A stretch of 64,000 nucleotides of DNA from Hahnella lacustris (GTDB taxonomy: Bacteria > Pseudomonadota > Gammaproteobacteria > Burkholderiales > Burkholderiaceae_A), in contig OZ239148.1 of the NCBI GenBank assembly GCA_965194655.1, positions 310,001 through 374,000 on the forward strand, written 5' to 3'. This document shows, one piece after another, positions 38,914 through 47,252 of this stretch. The notes beneath the pieces were generated by a model. That model was not told where the DNA came from. It did not search any database and saw only the letters and a program-made list of their open reading frames with translations. The translations under genes were made by a program, and so were the position numbers. How positions within the stretch are numbered: position 1 is the stretch's first letter; every line of letters starts with the position of its first letter.

Positions 38914-39530
38914 AGGGAATCCTTTCGTTTGGCATCTGAAGCATACAGTCGATGTTCGGCAATATAGTCCGCGACCACCTGGGGTAACAAGCCCTCGGGC
39001 AGCAAGCCCTCTCGAATGGCTTGTCGGGCCCAGGTCGATGAGGCCTCATCCGGCTGAATCTGGACCTGAAGGATCTCCGCGCCACGTGCTCGGAGTTGGG
39101 CCTGTTCGGCGCACTCTGCGGCCCCGGGGCGGGCACAGACCGCCAGCGCCATATTCCGAATCAGCCAGTCCCAATGCTGCCAGCTGGTGAAGTGGCTGAA
39201 CTGATCCTGGCCAAGTATCCAGACCAGAGGTCGGTTCCCCATTTCATGTTGAATGCTTTCAATGGTGCGGTAGGTGGCACTCGGTTGGCCGAGATCTGCC
39301 GCGCGCACCTCGCGATCGTCGAGCCGCATGCGGGTATCGCCCAGCGCATCCAGGGCGCGCGCAGTCATCTGAAGCCGATGGGCTGCCGAGGCCTCCGCAG
39401 GCTTGTGCACGGGCTGCCCGGTGACAATCCAGCGCACCTCCTGGAGACCGAGCTGATCGGCTGCGGCCTGGGCCATCGCCACATGCGCTCGGTGTGGGGG
39501 GTCGAATCGTCCGCCAAAGAGACCCAGCAT
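38910..39530 (-). CDS. nadD: Nicotinate-nucleotide adenylyltransferase
   Basis: The ~206-aa enzyme makes deamido-NAD from nicotinate mononucleotide and ATP. The signature GLFGGRFDPPHRAHVAMAQA holds the nucleotidyltransferase GxFDPxHxxH. VRWIVTGQPVHK, FILGQDQ-like VWILGQDQFSHFTSWQHWD and the C-terminal STWARQAIREG (ISSTxIR-type) follow. Two consecutive ATGs (39533, 39530) follow AAGGA; the second has better spacing. The frame to 39647 is antisense-like extension into the chromate transporter gene and is not supported. Confidence 0.95.
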   Translation of the reverse strand: MLGLFGGRFDPPHRAHVAMAQAAADQLGLQEVRWIVTGQPVHKPAEASAAHRLQMTARALDALGDTRMRLDDREVRAADLGQPSATYRTIESIQHEMGNRPLVWILGQDQFSHFTSWQHWDWLIRNMALAVCARPGAAECAEQAQLRARGAEILQVQIQPDEASSTWARQAIREGLLPEGLLPQVVADYIAEHRLYASDAKRKDSL

Positions 39531-39552
39531 CATTGATCCTTGTGTGTGCTCA

Positions 39553-40911
39553 TTAGGGAAGCCCCAAGACGCTGGCCACCAGGCCCATGGCAACACAGGC
39601 CACCATGGTCTTGAGCATGCCCATTCGGAAGACCAGCATGAGCACAATCGCCAAGACGGACAGCAGCAGCGCCACGATGTCCAGGGTTCGCCAGCTCAAC
39701 CCCAGGTCATAGGCAGGCCAGAGAATGTGGCCCGCAAAGGTCACTGCGAGGTCTGCAATGATGGCGACCACGGCGGCGCTGATGGCAGTGAGAGGAGCGA
39801 TCACTGAGGGAATTCTTCGACTGGCCTCTACCCAGGGGGCGCCAGCCAGAATGAATACGAACGAGGGCAGGAAGGTAAACACGGTCACGATCGCTGCACC
39901 CAGTGCACCCGCAACCGGTATGGAGAACTGGGTGAGGTCCGTGTGCTGAGCCGCCGTGAGGTAGCCAATGAAGGCGTTCACCATCACCAATGGACCCGGC
40001 GTCGTTTCTCCAAGGGCCAGGGCGTCCATCATCTGGGGCGTGGTCACCCAGCCCTTCTCGCTCACCGCCACATCGAAGACATAGGGCAACACCGCATAGG
40101 CCCCGCCGAAGGTGATGAGCGCCACCTTGGTAAAAAAGAGTGAGAGCGAGGCGAGCACCCCACCAAAAAAGCTGTCGACTGCCCCGAAGAGCAGCGCCCA
40201 GAGCGCCAGTCCCAGTCCGAGCGCAGAGAACAGATGCTTGCTGTCAGCCCTGGCATGTCGAGGGGGTGGTGAATGGTCATCAATGAGGTAGCCATGGTCA
40301 AGCTGTTCGGCCACCCGCGCATCTCGGGCCAGAGGGAGTGGGTTGAACGACGGCAACCCTTTGAGTGGTGCCTTCGAAAAAAGATACGCAATCCAGCCTA
40401 CGAAGGCAGCAAGTGCAATGACCACCACAAAGGAGGCATTGAGCAGCAGCAGGATGAGCGCCCCCGCGGCAATGCTCCACCAGAGTGGCCCATTCAACAC
40501 CCGTTGGCCAAGCCGCAGCGTGGCCGCCACCACAATGGCGAGCACGGCTGGCTTGAGGCCATATAAAAGAGCCTGAACCTCGGGCATCTCGCCATAGCTC
40601 ACATAGAGGAAACCGAAACCCGTCATGATGGCCAGGCTCGGAAGAATAAAGAGGGTGCCTGCAACGATTCCGCCCCAGGGGCCGTGCAGCAGCCAGCCCA
40701 TATACGTGGCCAGTTGCTGAGCCTCAGGCCCGGGCAGCACCATGCAGTAATTCAGGGCATGCATGAACCGATGGGGCGAGATCCATCGCCGCTTCTCTAC
40801 CAGCTCTGACTGCATCATGGAGATCTGAGCGGAAGGGCCCCCGAAGGAAGTCCAGCCCAGAATGAACCAGAACCGAAGCGACGTCCAAAGGCTATAGGAC
40901 GCCCGGCTCAC
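39553..40911 (-). CDS. chrA: Chromate transporter, two-domain CHR family
   Basis: The 452-aa membrane protein has two homologous CHR halves. The first shows FGGPSAQISMMQSELVEKRR and LPGPEAQQLATYMGWLLHG, the second FTKVALITFGGAYAVLPYVF and ALGETTPGPLVMVNAFIGYL, each followed by several hydrophobic spans. ChrA exports chromate, or possibly sulfate-like oxyanions. A soluble linker (about 195-230) joins the halves. The start overlaps the senC stop by ATGA. Nothing else chromate-specific (such as chrB) is seen. Confidence 0.92.
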   Translation of the reverse strand: MSRASYSLWTSLRFWFILGWTSFGGPSAQISMMQSELVEKRRWISPHRFMHALNYCMVLPGPEAQQLATYMGWLLHGPWGGIVAGTLFILPSLAIMTGFGFLYVSYGEMPEVQALLYGLKPAVLAIVVAATLRLGQRVLNGPLWWSIAAGALILLLLNASFVVVIALAAFVGWIAYLFSKAPLKGLPSFNPLPLARDARVAEQLDHGYLIDDHSPPPRHARADSKHLFSALGLGLALWALLFGAVDSFFGGVLASLSLFFTKVALITFGGAYAVLPYVFDVAVSEKGWVTTPQMMDALALGETTPGPLVMVNAFIGYLTAAQHTDLTQFSIPVAGALGAAIVTVFTFLPSFVFILAGAPWVEASRRIPSVIAPLTAISAAVVAIIADLAVTFAGHILWPAYDLGLSWRTLDIVALLLSVLAIVLMLVFRMGMLKTMVACVAMGLVASVLGLP

Positions 40912-41519
40912 TTCAGCAGTGCTCTCACATCGGCCTCGAGCTTTTCAAGGGTGATGTCGTGCGGGACCACCAGCCTGAGCGCACCCTTCGGGTCGTAGGC
41001 ATAGGTGAAGGTGGTGTGATCAATGGTGTAGGCCATGGGGTCTGCCTTGGAGGCGGATGTGTCGACCTTTTTAAAGAACACCCGGAAGTCTTTGGCCACC
41101 GCCTGAACCTCTTCCACGCTGCCGCGCAGGCCCACGATGCTGGGGTCGAAGGAGGCCAGGAATTTGCGTAAGGCCTCGGGCTGATCGCGTTCGGGGTCGA
41201 CGGTGATGAAGACCAGTTGCAGCTTGTCCGCGTCGGGGCCGAGCTTGTCCTTGAGGGCCATCATTTTGGTGAGATGGGCGGGGCATGCATCCGGGCAGTA
41301 GAGAAATCCAAAGAAGACGAGCGTGACCTTGCCCGAGAAACTGGCCGGGGTCTTGGCCTGACCATCGAGGTCCGGCAGGCTGTAGGTCTGGCCCCAGGGT
41401 GCTCCCGTGACGTCCATGCTGTGAAAGTTGGCGGGCTTGTCAGCGCAGCCCACCAGCGCGGCACTTGGCAGAACGAACAGGATCAGGCTGGCGAGCAGGG
41501 TTTGGAGTCGGAGTCTCAT
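40908..41519 (-). CDS. SCO1/SenC-family copper chaperone lipoprotein
   Basis: The 203-aa thioredoxin-fold protein helps insert copper into cytochrome c oxidase CuA. A lipobox-like signal peptide ends LVGC (about residue 25). The copper ligands are the CxxxC in FFGFLYCPDACPAHLTKM and the distal His in AYTIDHTTFTYAYDPKG. LVFITVDPERDQPEALRKFL is typical. It implies aerobic respiration with aa3-type oxidase. It is coupled to chrA; minus-strand TAGAAT lies six bases upstream of the ATG. Confidence 0.93.
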   Translation of the reverse strand: MRLRLQTLLASLILFVLPSAALVGCADKPANFHSMDVTGAPWGQTYSLPDLDGQAKTPASFSGKVTLVFFGFLYCPDACPAHLTKMMALKDKLGPDADKLQLVFITVDPERDQPEALRKFLASFDPSIVGLRGSVEEVQAVAKDFRVFFKKVDTSASKADPMAYTIDHTTFTYAYDPKGALRLVVPHDITLEKLEADVRALLK

Positions 41520-41525
41520 ACCCTT

Positions 41526-41531
41526 ATTCTA
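41526..41531 (-). promoter_or_regulatory. Putative -10 (TAGAAT) for leaderless senC-chrA
   Basis: On the minus strand TAGAAT, then six bases (AAGGGT), then the ATG. The spacing is identical to gspG and maf. It sits in the 18-base gap to the divergent mnmC-like gene. Confidence 0.4.
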
Positions 41532-41537
41532 AGCCGC

Positions 41538-42593
41538 ATGCCGAATTGCACCCGCATTGAAATCGTGGGCCTAGGGCTCGCGGGCGCCTGTCTCCTGCGA
41601 GCACTCGCCCATGCCCGTTTTGAGGGGGAGGTGGTGGTCTACGAGCAGGCATCCGAGCCCGCTCAGGGGGCCTCAGGCAACCCGGTGGGCATCGTGCACC
41701 CCCTTCGGTCGGCAGATCACAACCTGGGCAGCCAGTTCTTTGACCTGGGGCTGGCCACGTGTCTGCGTTGGACCGAGGAGCTGGGTGGGGTCTCCCAGGG
41801 CTGGGCTGCGTTCAATGGCGCTCGGGAGCAAGAGGAACGAACCGGGAGCCTGTCGATCGAGCAGAGCCCGGGTGGATGGATCCAGCCCATCGCGCTGGTG
41901 AAGGCCTGCCTTGAGTCTGCTCAGGCCTGGTTTGGAGCCAGACTCATCCTTCATTTTCAAACGGCTGCTCCTGAGCAGGGCTCTGCCACACGAGTGTGTT
42001 GTAGCGCAAGCCCCAAGGCCTTGATCGAGTCAGGCCTCTGCCTGCTGCCGGTGGCCGGACAGGTCTCGTGGGTCGCCGCCGAGCCCGATGAGGGCCCCGC
42101 TCAGGTGCTCTGCGGGACAGGCTATGTAGCACCTGTGGTCCAGGGGCGGTTGGTGGTCGGGGCCAGCTTCGAGCGTGAATCTGTGCAGGTCGAGGTGACT
42201 CAGCAGGGGCATGCCGAGAACCTCGAGCGGCTTCAGCAACTGGATACAGACTTGGCCCAACGCGTGCGATCACGCTGGAGCCAGGCGCAGGGTCGGGCCT
42301 CGGTGCGCTGGGCGACTCGAGATCGCCTGCCACTCATTGGTCAACCGGTTGATCTCGCGGCGCTCAAGAACCATCCCCATCCGCAACGCATTTCGCAGCT
42401 GCACCACCTGCCCCGTCTGGAGCGGACCTGGCTGCTCATGGGCCTTGGCTCCCGAGGGCTCTCCACGGCGCCGCTGGGGGCTGAGGCCATCGTGGCTGCA
42501 CTGCTCGACCTGCCCTCACCCTTGCCATCCAGACTTGCGGATGCTGTGGACCCAGCACGGTTCGTCCTGCGTGAGCACCGTCGAGGAGCCTGA
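41538..42593 (+). CDS. FAD-dependent oxidoreductase, MnmC oxidase domain-like
   Basis: The ~351-aa protein starts at MPNCTRIEIVGLGLAGACLL with the FAD-binding GxGxxG. A DAO fold follows: QASEPAQGASGNPVGIVHPL, LPVAGQVSWVAAEP, LCGTGYVAPVVQGRLVVGAS, WATRDRLPLIGQPVD and LLMGLGSRGLSTAPLGAEAI. ASGN(P)xGxxxP and GSRGLxxAPLxAE are typical of the MnmC oxidase half, which removes the carboxymethyl group of cmnm5U34 in tRNA. The N-terminal methyltransferase half of bifunctional MnmC is absent, so the partner must be elsewhere. A longer frame from 41217 is antisense to senC and rejected. Confidence 0.85.
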   Translation: MPNCTRIEIVGLGLAGACLLRALAHARFEGEVVVYEQASEPAQGASGNPVGIVHPLRSADHNLGSQFFDLGLATCLRWTEELGGVSQGWAAFNGAREQEERTGSLSIEQSPGGWIQPIALVKACLESAQAWFGARLILHFQTAAPEQGSATRVCCSASPKALIESGLCLLPVAGQVSWVAAEPDEGPAQVLCGTGYVAPVVQGRLVVGASFERESVQVEVTQQGHAENLERLQQLDTDLAQRVRSRWSQAQGRASVRWATRDRLPLIGQPVDLAALKNHPHPQRISQLHHLPRLERTWLLMGLGSRGLSTAPLGAEAIVAALLDLPSPLPSRLADAVDPARFVLREHRRGA

Positions 42594-42608
42594 GGCACAC
42601 TAGCCGCT

Positions 42609-43553
42609 ATGAATCTCCAACAGCTGCGCATTCTGCGCGAGTCCGTTCGCAATCAGTTCAACCTGACCGAGGTGGCTGCTGCACTCGCCACTTCTCAATC
42701 GGGTGTGAGCAAGGCCATCAAGGAGCTCGAGGATGAGCTCGGAATCGAGATCTATGTCCGCAAGGGCAAGCGACTGCTGGGCTTCACCGAGGCCGGCCAG
42801 GCCGTGGCTGAGCATGCGCAGCAGGCGCTGAGTGCCGTAGACAACATGAGAGCGGTGACGGATCGGCTGGTCGGGCGTGACGAGGGCCGGCTGGTGCTGG
42901 CGACGACCCACACCCAGGCTCGGTACTCGCTTCCCGAAATCGTGCGCAGCTTTCGCGAGCGTTATCCCAAGGTACAGCTTGCGCTGCGTCAGGCGAGCCC
43001 ACCCGAGATCGCGGACTTGGTCGAGTCCGGTGAGGCCGACATTGGCATTGCCACCGAGTCGCTTCGCAAGCACCCGCGCTTTGTGACCTTCCCGTTTTTC
43101 AAATGGTTTCATGGGGTGGTGGTGCCCAAAGGGCATCCGCTGGAGGTTCAGTTGCAGGCTGGCGAGGCGCTGACCCTCGAGACGCTTGCTCGGTGGCCCC
43201 TGGTGACGTATCACGAGGGCTTCACAGGCCGAGGCATGATCGATGCCAAGTTTGCCGCTGCGGGCCTTAAGCCACAGGTGGTCCTGGAGGCCCTAGATGC
43301 AGATGTGATCAAGGCCTATGTGGAGCTGGGCCTGGGCGTGGGCATCGTGGCGAGTGTGGCGTATGACGAAGATGCAGATCACGCGCTGTCCCTGCTAGAT
43401 GGCAGTGAACTCTTCGATGAAAACATCACGGTGCTGGCGCTCAGACGCGGACGTCTATTGCCCGGCTATGCGGTTCATTTTGCCCAGCTCTGCGTGCGCG
43501 GCCTCTCGGAGGCGCAGCTTCAGCAGGCGGTTATGGAGGAGGGGGTTTCATGA
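42609..43553 (+). CDS. cysB: CysB-type LysR-family transcriptional regulator
   Basis: The 314-aa regulator begins MNLQQLRILRESVRNQFNLT with the CysB-like winged HTH (EVAAALATSQSGVSKAIKEL). The effector domain has TTHTQARYSLPEIVRSFRER, VESGEADIGIATESLRKHPR and LVTYHEGFTGRGMIDAKFAA, all characteristic of CysB/Cbl, which senses O-acetylserine or sulfate status and activates sulfur assimilation genes. Cysteine genes are not in the window. The stop overlaps panB by ATGA. Confidence 0.92.
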   Translation: MNLQQLRILRESVRNQFNLTEVAAALATSQSGVSKAIKELEDELGIEIYVRKGKRLLGFTEAGQAVAEHAQQALSAVDNMRAVTDRLVGRDEGRLVLATTHTQARYSLPEIVRSFRERYPKVQLALRQASPPEIADLVESGEADIGIATESLRKHPRFVTFPFFKWFHGVVVPKGHPLEVQLQAGEALTLETLARWPLVTYHEGFTGRGMIDAKFAAAGLKPQVVLEALDADVIKAYVELGLGVGIVASVAYDEDADHALSLLDGSELFDENITVLALRRGRLLPGYAVHFAQLCVRGLSEAQLQQAVMEEGVS

Positions 43554-44368
43554 GTGTTCACCAGGAAGATCGTAAGTCGGTGACCGTGCTCACGCTGCAG
43601 GAGATGCGCGCTCGAGCAGAGAAGATTGCCATGCTCACCTGCTATGACAGCTGCTTTGCCCGTGTACTCGATGACGCGGGTGTCGACATGCTGCTCATTG
43701 GAGATTCGCTGGGCATGGTCTTGCAGGGCCACCATTCGACGCTGCCTGTGACGCTCGCCGATATGGTCTATCACACCCGCGCCGTTGCATCCGCCCGCAC
43801 CAAGGCCATGGTGCTCGCAGACATGCCCTTTGCAAGCTACCAGTCGTCTCCCGCCCAGGCCTTCGAGAGTGCGGCAGCACTCATGTCGGCGGGGGCACAG
43901 ATGGTCAAGATGGAGGGCGGAGCATGGCTGGTGCCCACTGTGGAGTTTGTGCGTGCGCGGGGAATTCCCGTCTGTGCGCATCTGGGCCTCACGCCCCAGA
44001 GCGTCCATGCCCTAGGGGGGTATCGGGTTCAGGGCCGGGGGACTGCAGCGGACACCCTCGTGAATGAGGCCTTGGCCCTTGAGCAGGCCGGCGCAGATGT
44101 GGTGCTGGTGGAACTCATCCCTACGCCACTGGGCGCCCGCCTGACGGAATCGCTGCGTGTGCCCACCATTGGTATCGGTGCGGGTCCTCACACCACCGGC
44201 CAGGTCCTGGTGCTTCACGACATGCTCGACCTCACGCCCGGAAAGAAAGCGCGCTTTGTGAAGAACTACCTTCAGCAGGGCGGCAGCATCCAGGCTGCCG
44301 TGCGGGCCTATGTGGAAGAGGTCAAGTCAGGCGCCTACCCCCAGCCTCAGCACGGGTTCGCTGACTAG
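43550..44368 (+). CDS. panB: 3-methyl-2-oxobutanoate hydroxymethyltransferase
   Basis: The 272-aa enzyme makes ketopantoate for pantothenate and CoA. Signatures are KIAMLTCYDSCFARVLDDAG, LLIGDSLGMVLQGHHSTLPV, LVLADMPFASYQSSPAQAFE, GAQMVKMEGGAW, VCAHLGLTPQSVHALGGYRV and TIGIGAGPHTTGQVLVLHDM. Length is normal. It is coupled to the cysB-like gene and ends immediately beside the convergent MBL-fold gene. panC is not adjacent. Confidence 0.96.
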   Translation: MSVHQEDRKSVTVLTLQEMRARAEKIAMLTCYDSCFARVLDDAGVDMLLIGDSLGMVLQGHHSTLPVTLADMVYHTRAVASARTKAMVLADMPFASYQSSPAQAFESAAALMSAGAQMVKMEGGAWLVPTVEFVRARGIPVCAHLGLTPQSVHALGGYRVQGRGTAADTLVNEALALEQAGADVVLVELIPTPLGARLTESLRVPTIGIGAGPHTTGQVLVLHDMLDLTPGKKARFVKNYLQQGGSIQAAVRAYVEEVKSGAYPQPQHGFAD

Positions 44369-45493
44369 TTAAACTGCCTGAAACCGATACACCCCCTGCT
44401 TAAAGCTGCGGCGAGCTTGGCCGGTATGCCAGAGGTGATTCATGTGGGAGATGGTCTCGCCCATGGCAAAGCTGTATTGGTGGGCATCAAGGGCTCTGGG
44501 GAAAATGACGGGCACCATCTCTGCGCAGGTCTTGGGTTCTGCGCAGGCTTTGAGCGCGGTTTGAAGGCGCTCTGCATGGTGGTCATGAAGCTGCTTGAGT
44601 CGAGTATGGAGTCCGCCGCCCACTGCGGGCGTGAAGGGGCCGCCAAAGGGTTTGCCGTGTGAGGGCAGCACGAGGGCGGTCTCGGGCAGGCCCTCGTACC
44701 AATGAAGGGATTCCAGGTAGAGCCCCAGGGGGTCTCCATCAGGCTCATGCGCCCAGACCGACATGTTCGTAGAGATGCGTGGCAGCACCATATCTCCGGA
44801 GATCAGCAGGTTGAGCTCCTCGCACCAGAGCGCCGCGTGTTCGGGTGAGTGCCCGTAGCCAGGAATGACCTCCCAGAGGGCGTCGGCCATCGTGAAGCGC
44901 TGACCGCCCATCATGCGGTGGTAGCGACTGGGCACGTGTGGCACCAGGCTGGAGAAGTGGCTCTTGCGCTTGAGCGCCTTGGCCTCGTCCTCGGCGGATT
45001 GGGCCCCGTGCTCTTTGAAGAAATGCACCATGCTGCCGGCTGCGCCATCGAAGCTCTGCTCCGTCTCTTCGGAGAGGGCTTTGGAGGCAAACATCCGGCC
45101 GGTCTTGTACTCGCCCAGCGTCATCCAGAGCATGGCCTCCCATTGGCCGGGCGTGTCGTCCTCTCGCATGCCATGGCAGAGCCAGCTGGCCAGGCCCAGA
45201 TGGTCCGGATGCATATGGGTGCAGATCACGCGCAGGATGGGGCGGTGATGAAAGTGGTGGTCACGGATCTGACGCCAGAGCGCGCGGACCTCGGGTGTGG
45301 CCACGCCCGTGTCAATCACCGTCCAGCCGCGCACGCCATCGAGGGTGTCGTCGATCAGCCAGAGATTGATGTGGTCTAAGGCAAAGGGCAGCGGCATGCG
45401 CAGCCAAAAGACCCGGTCGGCGATGGGCGTGAGTGTTCCGCCCACGGGGATGGGCAAGTCTGGGTAGAAAATCTGAGATTCAAGCGCGTTCAT
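44369..45493 (-). CDS. Metallo-beta-lactamase-fold hydrolase
   Basis: The 374-aa protein starts at MNALESQIFYPDLPIPV; a GTG seven codons upstream is possible but less likely. The MBL core shows LWLIDDTLDGVRGWTVIDTG, the zinc motif ICTHMHPDHLGLASWLC (HxHxDH), VIPGYGHSPEHAALWCEELN and LLISGDMVLPRISTNM. A C-terminal helical domain (about 290-374) resembles that of glyoxalase-II/LACTB2-like hydrolases. Thioester or lactone hydrolysis is plausible given the divergent acyl-CoA operon, but the substrate is unknown. Confidence 0.87.
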   Translation of the reverse strand: MNALESQIFYPDLPIPVGGTLTPIADRVFWLRMPLPFALDHINLWLIDDTLDGVRGWTVIDTGVATPEVRALWRQIRDHHFHHRPILRVICTHMHPDHLGLASWLCHGMREDDTPGQWEAMLWMTLGEYKTGRMFASKALSEETEQSFDGAAGSMVHFFKEHGAQSAEDEAKALKRKSHFSSLVPHVPSRYHRMMGGQRFTMADALWEVIPGYGHSPEHAALWCEELNLLISGDMVLPRISTNMSVWAHEPDGDPLGLYLESLHWYEGLPETALVLPSHGKPFGGPFTPAVGGGLHTRLKQLHDHHAERLQTALKACAEPKTCAEMVPVIFPRALDAHQYSFAMGETISHMNHLWHTGQARRSFKQGVYRFQAV

Positions 45494-45499
45494 ACCCGT

Positions 45500-45505
45500 A
45501 TTGTG
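45500..45505 (-). promoter_or_regulatory. Possible -10 (CACAAT) for leaderless MBL-fold gene
   Basis: On the minus strand CACAAT stands six bases before the ATG and no Shine-Dalgarno is present. The divergent ligase gene has TAGAGT at 45529-45534 as its own -10 candidate in the same 70-base gap. Confidence 0.3.
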
Positions 45506-45563
45506 CAGGTGCAAACGGCTGACCGGTGTAGAGTTTGATCAGAACAAAACATCTGGAGACACC

Positions 45564-47252
45564 GTGTCGATGCTGCCCCCCACCCATGGTCAGCTGCCCG
45601 CTGACCACATATATGTGAAAGGCCTGGACCAGAACCCGGCCAACCATGTGGCCTTTTCGCCCATCTCCTTCATTGAACGCGCGGCGCTGGTCTATCCGAG
45701 CCGGGTAGCCGTCGTACATGGCGCGCTGCGTCAGACCTGGAGTGAGACCTTTACCCGAACGCGTCAGCTGGCCTCAGCCCTTCACCGAAGGGGGATCGGC
45801 CTGGGAGACACCGTTGCGGTGATGCTTCCCAACACACCGCCCATGGTGGAGGCGCATTTTGGTGTGCCCATGGTGGGTGCAGTGCTCAATAGCCTGAACA
45901 CGCGGCTGGATGCTCCGGCCATCGCTTTTATGCTGAATCACGGCGAGGCCAAGGTGGTCATCACCGACCTGGAGTTCTCTCCGGTCATGAAAGAGGCCTT
46001 GGCCATTCTGAAGCGTGATCATGGCCGAAGCCCCTTGGTGATCGATGCCTTGGATGCCGAGTTCAGCCCCCCGGGTGAGCGTCTGGGCGAGATCAGCTAT
46101 GACGAATTCCTGAAGGCGGGTGACCCCCATTTTATGGTTCGCCTGCCCGATGATGAGTGGCAGAGCATCTGCCTGAACTACACCTCCGGCACCACGGGTG
46201 ACCCCAAAGGCGTGGTCTACAGTCATCGCGGAGCAGCCACCAACGCCATCTCCAACATCCTGGAATGGGACATGCCCAAGCACCCGGTCTACCTCTGGAC
46301 CCTGCCCATGTTCCACTGCAATGGCTGGTGTTTCCCTTGGACCATCGCCGCGCGTGCGGGGGTGAATGTCTGTTTGCGCAAAGTCGACGCGAAGGCCATC
46401 TTTGAACTCATCAAGGCTCATGGTGTCACCCATTACTGCGCCGCCCCCATTGTTCACAACCTGCTCATCAATGCGCCTGCGGAACTGAAGGACGGTGTGC
46501 CAGCAGGTGTGAAGGCCATGGTGGCTGGCGCGGCGCCGCCTGCGGCCATGATTGAGGGCATGGAGCAGATGGGCTTTGAGATCACGCATGTCTATGGGCT
46601 CACGGAGGTCTATGGCCCAGCCTCGGTCTGTGTGAAACATGATGAATGGAACGCGCTCTCGATCTCCGATCGTGCCCGGCTCAATGCGCGTCAGGGCGTG
46701 CGCTATCACCTCCAAGAGGCGGTTACGGTGCTCGATCCAGAGACCATGCAGCCGGTGCCCGCTGACGGCGAGACCATGGGCGAGATCATGTTCCGCGGCA
46801 ACATTGCCATGAAGGGCTACCTGAAGAATGAGAAGGCCACGCAGGCGGCCTTTGCTGGAGGCTGGTTCCACTCCGGTGATCTGGCTGTTCTCTATGACGA
46901 CGGCTACGTGAAGATCAAGGACCGGAGCAAGGACATCATCATCTCCGGTGGTGAAAATATTTCCTCCATTGAGGTCGAGGACATCCTCTATCGCCACCCG
47001 GCGGTCATGGCGGCTGCCGTGGTGGCCAAGCCCGATCCCAAGTGGGGTGAGACGCCCTGCGCCTTCATTGAGCTCAAGCCAGGTGCCCATCCCACACCGC
47101 AGGAGGTGGTGGAGTTCTGTAAGCAGCATCTGGCGGGTTTCAAGGTGCCCCGTTCTGTGGTCTTTGGCGAACTGCCCAAGACCTCCACGGGGAAAATTCA
47201 GAAGTTCGAACTGCGCAAGCGGGCTGGATCCGCGGAGGCCATTGATGTCTAA
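45564..47252 (+). CDS. Acyl-CoA synthetase (AMP-dependent ligase, fatty-acid type)
   Basis: The ~562-aa enzyme activates a carboxylic acid to its CoA thioester. The ANL motifs are present: P-loop-like LNYTSGTTGDPKGVVYSHRG, GLTEVYGPASV, GGWFHSGDLAVLYDDGYVKI and the C-terminal catalytic lysine region LPKTSTGKIQKFELRKRAG. The N-terminus (NHVAFSPISFIERAALVYPS) is typical of medium/long-chain acyl-CoA synthetases. GTG 45564 has GGAG at 5 bases; ATG 45570 is the alternative. It heads an operon with crotonase, etfBA and acyl-CoA dehydrogenase. Substrate is undetermined. Confidence 0.92.
   Translation: MSMLPPTHGQLPADHIYVKGLDQNPANHVAFSPISFIERAALVYPSRVAVVHGALRQTWSETFTRTRQLASALHRRGIGLGDTVAVMLPNTPPMVEAHFGVPMVGAVLNSLNTRLDAPAIAFMLNHGEAKVVITDLEFSPVMKEALAILKRDHGRSPLVIDALDAEFSPPGERLGEISYDEFLKAGDPHFMVRLPDDEWQSICLNYTSGTTGDPKGVVYSHRGAATNAISNILEWDMPKHPVYLWTLPMFHCNGWCFPWTIAARAGVNVCLRKVDAKAIFELIKAHGVTHYCAAPIVHNLLINAPAELKDGVPAGVKAMVAGAAPPAAMIEGMEQMGFEITHVYGLTEVYGPASVCVKHDEWNALSISDRARLNARQGVRYHLQEAVTVLDPETMQPVPADGETMGEIMFRGNIAMKGYLKNEKATQAAFAGGWFHSGDLAVLYDDGYVKIKDRSKDIIISGGENISSIEVEDILYRHPAVMAAAVVAKPDPKWGETPCAFIELKPGAHPTPQEVVEFCKQHLAGFKVPRSVVFGELPKTSTGKIQKFELRKRAGSAEAIDV

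Noticed and set aside
45774..47129. 451-aa open frame antisense to the acyl-CoA ligase
   Set aside because: Composition is His/Asp-rich shadow sequence of the GC-rich ligase gene; the plus-strand product has all ANL motifs.
46948..47244. N-terminal extension of the 47.2-kb crotonase
   Set aside because: It reads through the end of the ligase gene in another frame, is Arg/Ser-rich, and the crotonase fold starts at MSNVLREV.
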